A stretch of DNA of 64,000 nt from Streptomyces sp. NBC_01267. GTDB taxonomy: Bacteria; Actinomycetota; Actinomycetes; Streptomycetales; Streptomycetaceae. Positions 60,958 to 64,000 of this stretch are shown here, piece after piece. The notes under the pieces are model-generated. The model was not told the origin of the DNA. It saw only the letters and a program-made list of their open reading frames with translations, and did not search any database. The position numbers and the translations under genes were made by a program. The stretch lies in the NCBI RefSeq assembly GCF_036241575.1, contig NZ_CP108455.1, positions 3,530,001 to 3,594,000 of the forward strand, read 5' to 3'. Every line of letters begins with the position of its first letter. Positions within the stretch are counted from its first letter, which is position 1.

Positions 60958-61980
60958 GTGGCCAAGGTGACGCGGGACGATGTGGCACGACTGGCGGGGA
61001 CGTCGACCGCGGTCGTCAGCTACGTCATCAACAACGGACCGAGGCCGGTCGCCCCGGCCACGCGCGAGCGGGTGGTCAACGCGATCCAGGAGCTGGGGTA
61101 CCGGCCGGACCGGGTGGCCCAGGCCATGGCGTCGCGGCGCACCGATCTCATAGGGATGATCGTGCCGGACGCCCGTCAGCCCTTCTTCGCGGAGATGGCG
61201 CACGCCGTCGAACAGGCCGCGTCCGAGCGCGGGAAGATGGTCCTCGTCGGCAACTCCGACTACCGCGACGAGCGCGAGGTCCACTACCTGCGGGCCTTCC
61301 TCGGGATGCGGGTCTCCGGTCTGATCCTGGTCAGCCAGGGCATGTCCGAGCGGGCCGCGGCCGAGATCGAGGCGTGGGACGCCCGGGTGGTGCTGCTGCA
61401 CGAGCGCCCCGAGGCCATCGACGACGTCGCGGTCGTCACGGACGACATCGGCGGTGCCCAGCTCGCCACCCGGCACCTGCTGGAGCACGGGTACGCGTAC
61501 GTGGCCTGCCTCGGCGGTGTCGAGTCGACGCCCGTGGTCGGCGACCCGGTGGCCGACCACATAGAGGGCTGGCGCCGCGCCATGCAGGAGTCCGGCCGCT
61601 CGACCGAGGGGCGGCTCTTCCAGGCGCCGTACAACCGCTACGACGCGTACAAGGTCGCCCTGGAACTCCTCGCGGGCCCGGACCGGCCCCCGGCGATCTT
61701 CTGTTCCACCGACGACCAGGCGATCGGCGTACTGCGGGCCGCGCGTGAGCTGCGGATCGATGTCCCGGGCGAGCTGGCGGTGGCCGGGTTCGACGACGTC
61801 AAGGAAGCGGCGCTGACGGATCCGCCGCTGACGACGGTGTACTCGGACCGGCCGGCGATGGCGCGCTCCGCGGTGGACCTCGTCCTGGACGACTCGCTGC
61901 GGGTGGCCGGGTCGCGGCGGGAGCGGCTGAAGCAGTTCCCGTCGGCGTTGGTCGTCCGGCGTTCCTGCGGCTGCGCCTGA
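60958..61980 (+). CDS. LacI-family transcriptional regulator
   Basis: The 340-residue protein has the LacI helix-turn-helix ([22 protein letters not shown]) followed by the hinge ([20 protein letters not shown]) and a periplasmic-binding-protein-like effector domain ([44 protein letters not shown]). It ends with RRSCGCA. Such proteins control sugar-use genes; no sugar operon is adjacent. The GTG start at 60958 is 36 bp after the glnR stop, a conserved order in Streptomyces. Confidence 0.92.
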   Translation: MAKVTRDDVARLAGTSTAVVSYVINNGPRPVAPATRERVVNAIQELGYRPDRVAQAMASRRTDLIGMIVPDARQPFFAEMAHAVEQAASERGKMVLVGNSDYRDEREVHYLRAFLGMRVSGLILVSQGMSERAAAEIEAWDARVVLLHERPEAIDDVAVVTDDIGGAQLATRHLLEHGYAYVACLGGVESTPVVGDPVADHIEGWRRAMQESGRSTEGRLFQAPYNRYDAYKVALELLAGPDRPPAIFCSTDDQAIGVLRAARELRIDVPGELAVAGFDDVKEAALTDPPLTTVYSDRPAMARSAVDLVLDDSLRVAGSRRERLKQFPSALVVRRSCGCA

Positions 61981-62075
61981 GCCGACCCGGCCGGTCCCGA
62001 CGACCCGCCGGGACCCCCTCCCGACAGCGCACCCCGTGCGTCTTTATATCGGGCATACAGGGTTCTGTCGGGCTT

Positions 62076-62104
62076 CTCAGCGGGGACTCAGGAAACTCTC
62101 ATGG
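62076..62104. promoter_or_regulatory. Three CTCA direct repeats at 11-bp spacing before htrA
   Basis: ctcagcg (62076), ctcagga (62087) and ctcatgg (62098) lie exactly 11 bp apart, the spacing used by OmpR-family response regulators. They end 21 bp before the htrA start; an OmpR-family regulator is encoded 1.4 kb downstream. Confidence 0.65.
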
Positions 62105-62125
62105 TTGCCGTAAAGGCTCTGAGAC

Positions 62126-63184
62126 ATGACCGAGAACCCGGAGCAGTTCCCCACCCCGCAGCACGAAGATGCGTACGCGGCCCGGTCCTACCCGCCGCCG
62201 CCCGCCCACGAGCCGTACGCGGCCTGGCCCCCTCCGGCCGCCCCTGCGGATCACGTCAAGTCCAGGCGCGCGAAGCGGCCGGTCGCCCTGCTCGCCGCGG
62301 TCGCCATCATCGCCGCGGTCGTCGGCGGCGGTTCGGCAGCGGTCGCCGAGTCCCTCCTGGGCAACGGCAGCAACAACAGCGCCAACCCCGCGGGCACCGT
62401 CAGCGGCGCCACCGTCTCGCAGTCGAGCAAGGGCACGGTCTCCGGTGTCGCCCAGGCCGTCTCGCCGAGCATCGTCGAGGTCAAGGCGACCTCCACCGCG
62501 GGGGAGTCCACCGGAGCGGGCGTGATCATCACCGCTGCCGGTGAGATCGTCACCAACAACCACGTCATCTCCGGCGCCGACTCGGTCAAGGTCAACCTGA
62601 GCAACGGCAAGTCGTACACCGCGAAGGTCGTCGGCACCGACCCGGGCAAGGACCTCGCGCTCCTCAAGGTGTCCGGTGCGAGCGGCCTCAAGCCCGCCTC
62701 GCTGGGCAATTCCGCCAATGTCGCGGTGGGCGACCAGGTCGTGGCGATCGGCTCCCCCGAGGGCCTCACCGGCACGGTCACCAGCGGCATCGTCTCCGCG
62801 CTGAACCGCGACGTCACCGTCGCCAAGGAGGAGGGCCAGAGCCAGAGCCAGGACCAGGGCCAGCAGCAGTACCAGCGCGGCGGCTCCGGCGGGAACTGGC
62901 CGTTCCAGTTCGGCGGCCAGCAGTTCAACGGCGACACCGGCAGCTCCACCACCACGTACAAGGCGCTCCAGACCGACGCCTCGCTCAACCCCGGCAACTC
63001 CGGCGGCGCGCTGATCAACATGAACGGCGAGATCATCGGCATCAACTCCGCGATGTACTCCGCCAGTTCACAGAGCAGCGACAGTTCGAGTGCCGCCGGG
63101 AGCGTCGGCCTCGGCTTCGCCATCCCGATCGACACGGTCAAGGCCGACCTCGCCCACCTGCGCGCGGGCGGCACCAACAGCTAG
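62126..63184 (+). CDS. Membrane-anchored trypsin-like serine protease (HtrA/DegP family)
   Basis: The 352-residue protein has a cytoplasmic Pro/Tyr/Ala-rich tail (1-50), one membrane helix (VALLAAVAIIAAVVGGGSAAVA, about 53-75), and a chymotrypsin-like protease domain outside. The triad is His146 (VTNNHVISG), Asp176 (PGKDLALLKV) and Ser292 (NPGNSGGALIN). The PDZ domain usual in HtrA is missing, as the protein ends right after the protease domain. A Gln/Ser/Gly-rich insert (about 236-275) lies before the substrate loop. It probably degrades misfolded envelope proteins. An OmpR-family regulator follows, like the MprAB-PepD grouping of mycobacteria. Confidence 0.9.
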   Translation: MTENPEQFPTPQHEDAYAARSYPPPPAHEPYAAWPPPAAPADHVKSRRAKRPVALLAAVAIIAAVVGGGSAAVAESLLGNGSNNSANPAGTVSGATVSQSSKGTVSGVAQAVSPSIVEVKATSTAGESTGAGVIITAAGEIVTNNHVISGADSVKVNLSNGKSYTAKVVGTDPGKDLALLKVSGASGLKPASLGNSANVAVGDQVVAIGSPEGLTGTVTSGIVSALNRDVTVAKEEGQSQSQDQGQQQYQRGGSGGNWPFQFGGQQFNGDTGSSTTTYKALQTDASLNPGNSGGALINMNGEIIGINSAMYSASSQSSDSSSAAGSVGLGFAIPIDTVKADLAHLRAGGTNS

Positions 63185-63235
63185 GACCTGTCCGGCCGGC
63201 ACCACCAGCACCATCAGCTATCAGGAGGAACTCTC

Positions 63236-63466
63236 GTGACCTCTGCCCTGCACAGCACCGCAGTCACCCTCACCGTCACCGTCAACCGAGCCAGGCACGC
63301 GCTGCTCACCTCCGTCTCCTGGGCCGACCCCGCGGACCTCGGTCTGCCCTTCGCGTTCGCCCGGTCGGAGGCCGAGCGGGCGGCGACGAGAGCACCCGAG
63401 GTGCGTACCGCAGTCCCCGCGAAGGGGCGTGCCGCACGCCGCAGCCGGTCGGCCGTGCGACGCTGA
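63236..63466 (+). CDS. Small basic protein of unknown function
   Basis: The 76-residue frame starts with GTG at 63236 after an AGGAGG site at the right distance. The N-terminal half is mildly hydrophobic (TAVTLTVTVNRARHALLTSV), and the end is basic (AKGRAARRSRSAVRR). No domain is recognised. It is between htrA and the response regulator in the same direction, so it may belong to their operon. Confidence 0.6.
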   Translation: MTSALHSTAVTLTVTVNRARHALLTSVSWADPADLGLPFAFARSEAERAATRAPEVRTAVPAKGRAARRSRSAVRR

Positions 63467-63509
63467 AGGCGCCCGCCACCGACCCCCGCGAACCGAGGAC
63501 AGACAGCCG

Positions 63510-64000
63510 ATGAGCCCCGCCGAAGACGGCCGCGACCAGCACCGCATCCTGATCGTCGACGACGAGCCCGCCGTACGCGAGGCTCTGCAGCGCAGCCTCG
63601 CCTTCGAGGGGTACGGGACGGAGGTCGCCGTCGACGGGCTCGACGCACTGGCCAAGGCCGTCCCGTACGCACCGGACCTCGTCGTCCTCGACATCCAGAT
63701 GCCCCGCATGGACGGCCTGACCGCCGCCCGCAGGCTGCGCGCCTCGGGTTCCACGACCCCGATCCTGATGCTCACCGCCCGGGACACGGTGGGCGACCGG
63801 GTGACCGGACTCGACGCGGGCGCCGACGACTACCTGGTGAAGCCGTTCGAGCTGGACGAGCTGTTCGCCCGCATCCGCGCGCTGCTGCGGCGCAGTTCCT
63901 ACGCGGCGGCTGCGGGCGACGTGCCCGACGACCAGGTGCTGGCCTTCGCCGATCTGCGGATGGACCTGTCGACGCGCGAAGTGGTGCGCGGGGGCCGCCG
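63510..64000 (+). CDS. OmpR-family response regulator (3' truncated by window edge)
   Basis: The first 163 residues are present. The receiver domain has LIVDDEPAVREAL, the phosphoacceptor in LVVLDIQMPRMDGL, Thr in LMLTARD and Lys in YLVKPFELDEL. The start of a winged-helix domain follows (VLAFADLRMDLSTREVVRGG). The similarity is to MprA/TcrX-type regulators that come with a histidine kinase, expected just beyond the window. The ATG at 63510 follows an ACCGAGGAC site. It may bind the CTCA repeats before htrA. Confidence 0.9.
   Translation, partial: MSPAEDGRDQHRILIVDDEPAVREALQRSLAFEGYGTEVAVDGLDALAKAVPYAPDLVVLDIQMPRMDGLTAARRLRASGSTTPILMLTARDTVGDRVTGLDAGADDYLVKPFELDELFARIRALLRRSSYAAAAGDVPDDQVLAFADLRMDLSTREVVRGGR

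Overview
The window is high-GC actinobacterial chromosome and looks like the core of a Streptomyces genome. Evidence: G/C-ending codons throughout, many GTG and some TTG starts, and marker genes with Streptomyces-type sequence and order. These include msiK, rlmB-cysS, ispD-ispF, carD, phoRP/phoU with a metallothionein gene, mshA, a WhiG anti-sigma gene (rsiG), the nickel regulator nur, the thiosulfate sulfurtransferase/DUF1416 pair, and glnR next to a LacI regulator and an HtrA protease. Both ends are cut: the first gene (msiK) lacks its 5' part and the last (an OmpR-family response regulator) lacks its 3' part.

Layout. 0-5.5 kb: the 3' end of msiK, a small exported protein, a sugar-nucleotide transferase, a flavin-binding protein, a DoxX membrane protein, and an RmlB-like dehydratase that has lost two catalytic residues. 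5.7-15.5 kb: housekeeping genes, including rRNA methylation, tRNA-Cys charging, two steps of the MEP isoprenoid pathway, CarD, and the phosphate-sensing module (phoP-phoR divergent from phoU-mtpA, with a candidate PHO box between). 15.5-24.4 kb: exported proteins (a LAXTG sortase substrate, a beta-propeller, a Tat-exported beta-helix enzyme) together with gpmA, an MFS transporter and acetyltransferases. 24.5-32.3 kb: YbjN-mshA (mycothiol synthesis), an NlpC/P60 cell-wall hydrolase, a SpoIIE-type phosphatase, an HbhA-like protein and an XRE regulator with a strong palindromic operator.

About 32.3-45 kb is an accessory stretch: resistance-type kinase, Nudix, VOC and alpha/beta-hydrolase genes, at least two decayed genes, an ECF41-type sigma factor coupled to a carboxymuconolactone decarboxylase under its own predicted promoter, a DHFR-like protein, an MFS exporter and sugar acetyltransferase. 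45-64 kb returns to core genes: an Eis-like acetyltransferase, asparaginase, rsiG, dtd, ygfZ-nur, nitrobindin, a 33-residue membrane protein, an overlapping operon of three related single-pass membrane proteins, DsrE, the sulfurtransferase operon with a Cys-containing leader peptide, an LmeA-like protein, a PQ-repeat membrane protein, MoaD, glnR with a structured leader, and an htrA-response-regulator module.

The most unusual sequence-level signal is recurrent. At least seven genes end inside short tandem repeats (9-21 bp units, or one 19-bp pair spaced 35 bp) whose unit includes the stop codon, so the last codon(s) plus stop are copied again downstream. Other items worth a second look are the inactive-looking RmlB homologue, the RsiG with one altered c-di-GMP motif, the glnR leader (terminator-like hairpin plus coupled uORF), the three 11-bp-spaced CTCA repeats before htrA, the near-perfect ECF41 promoter, and the three-gene membrane protein operon.

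All functional calls come from reading the sequence and family knowledge; no database search was run.
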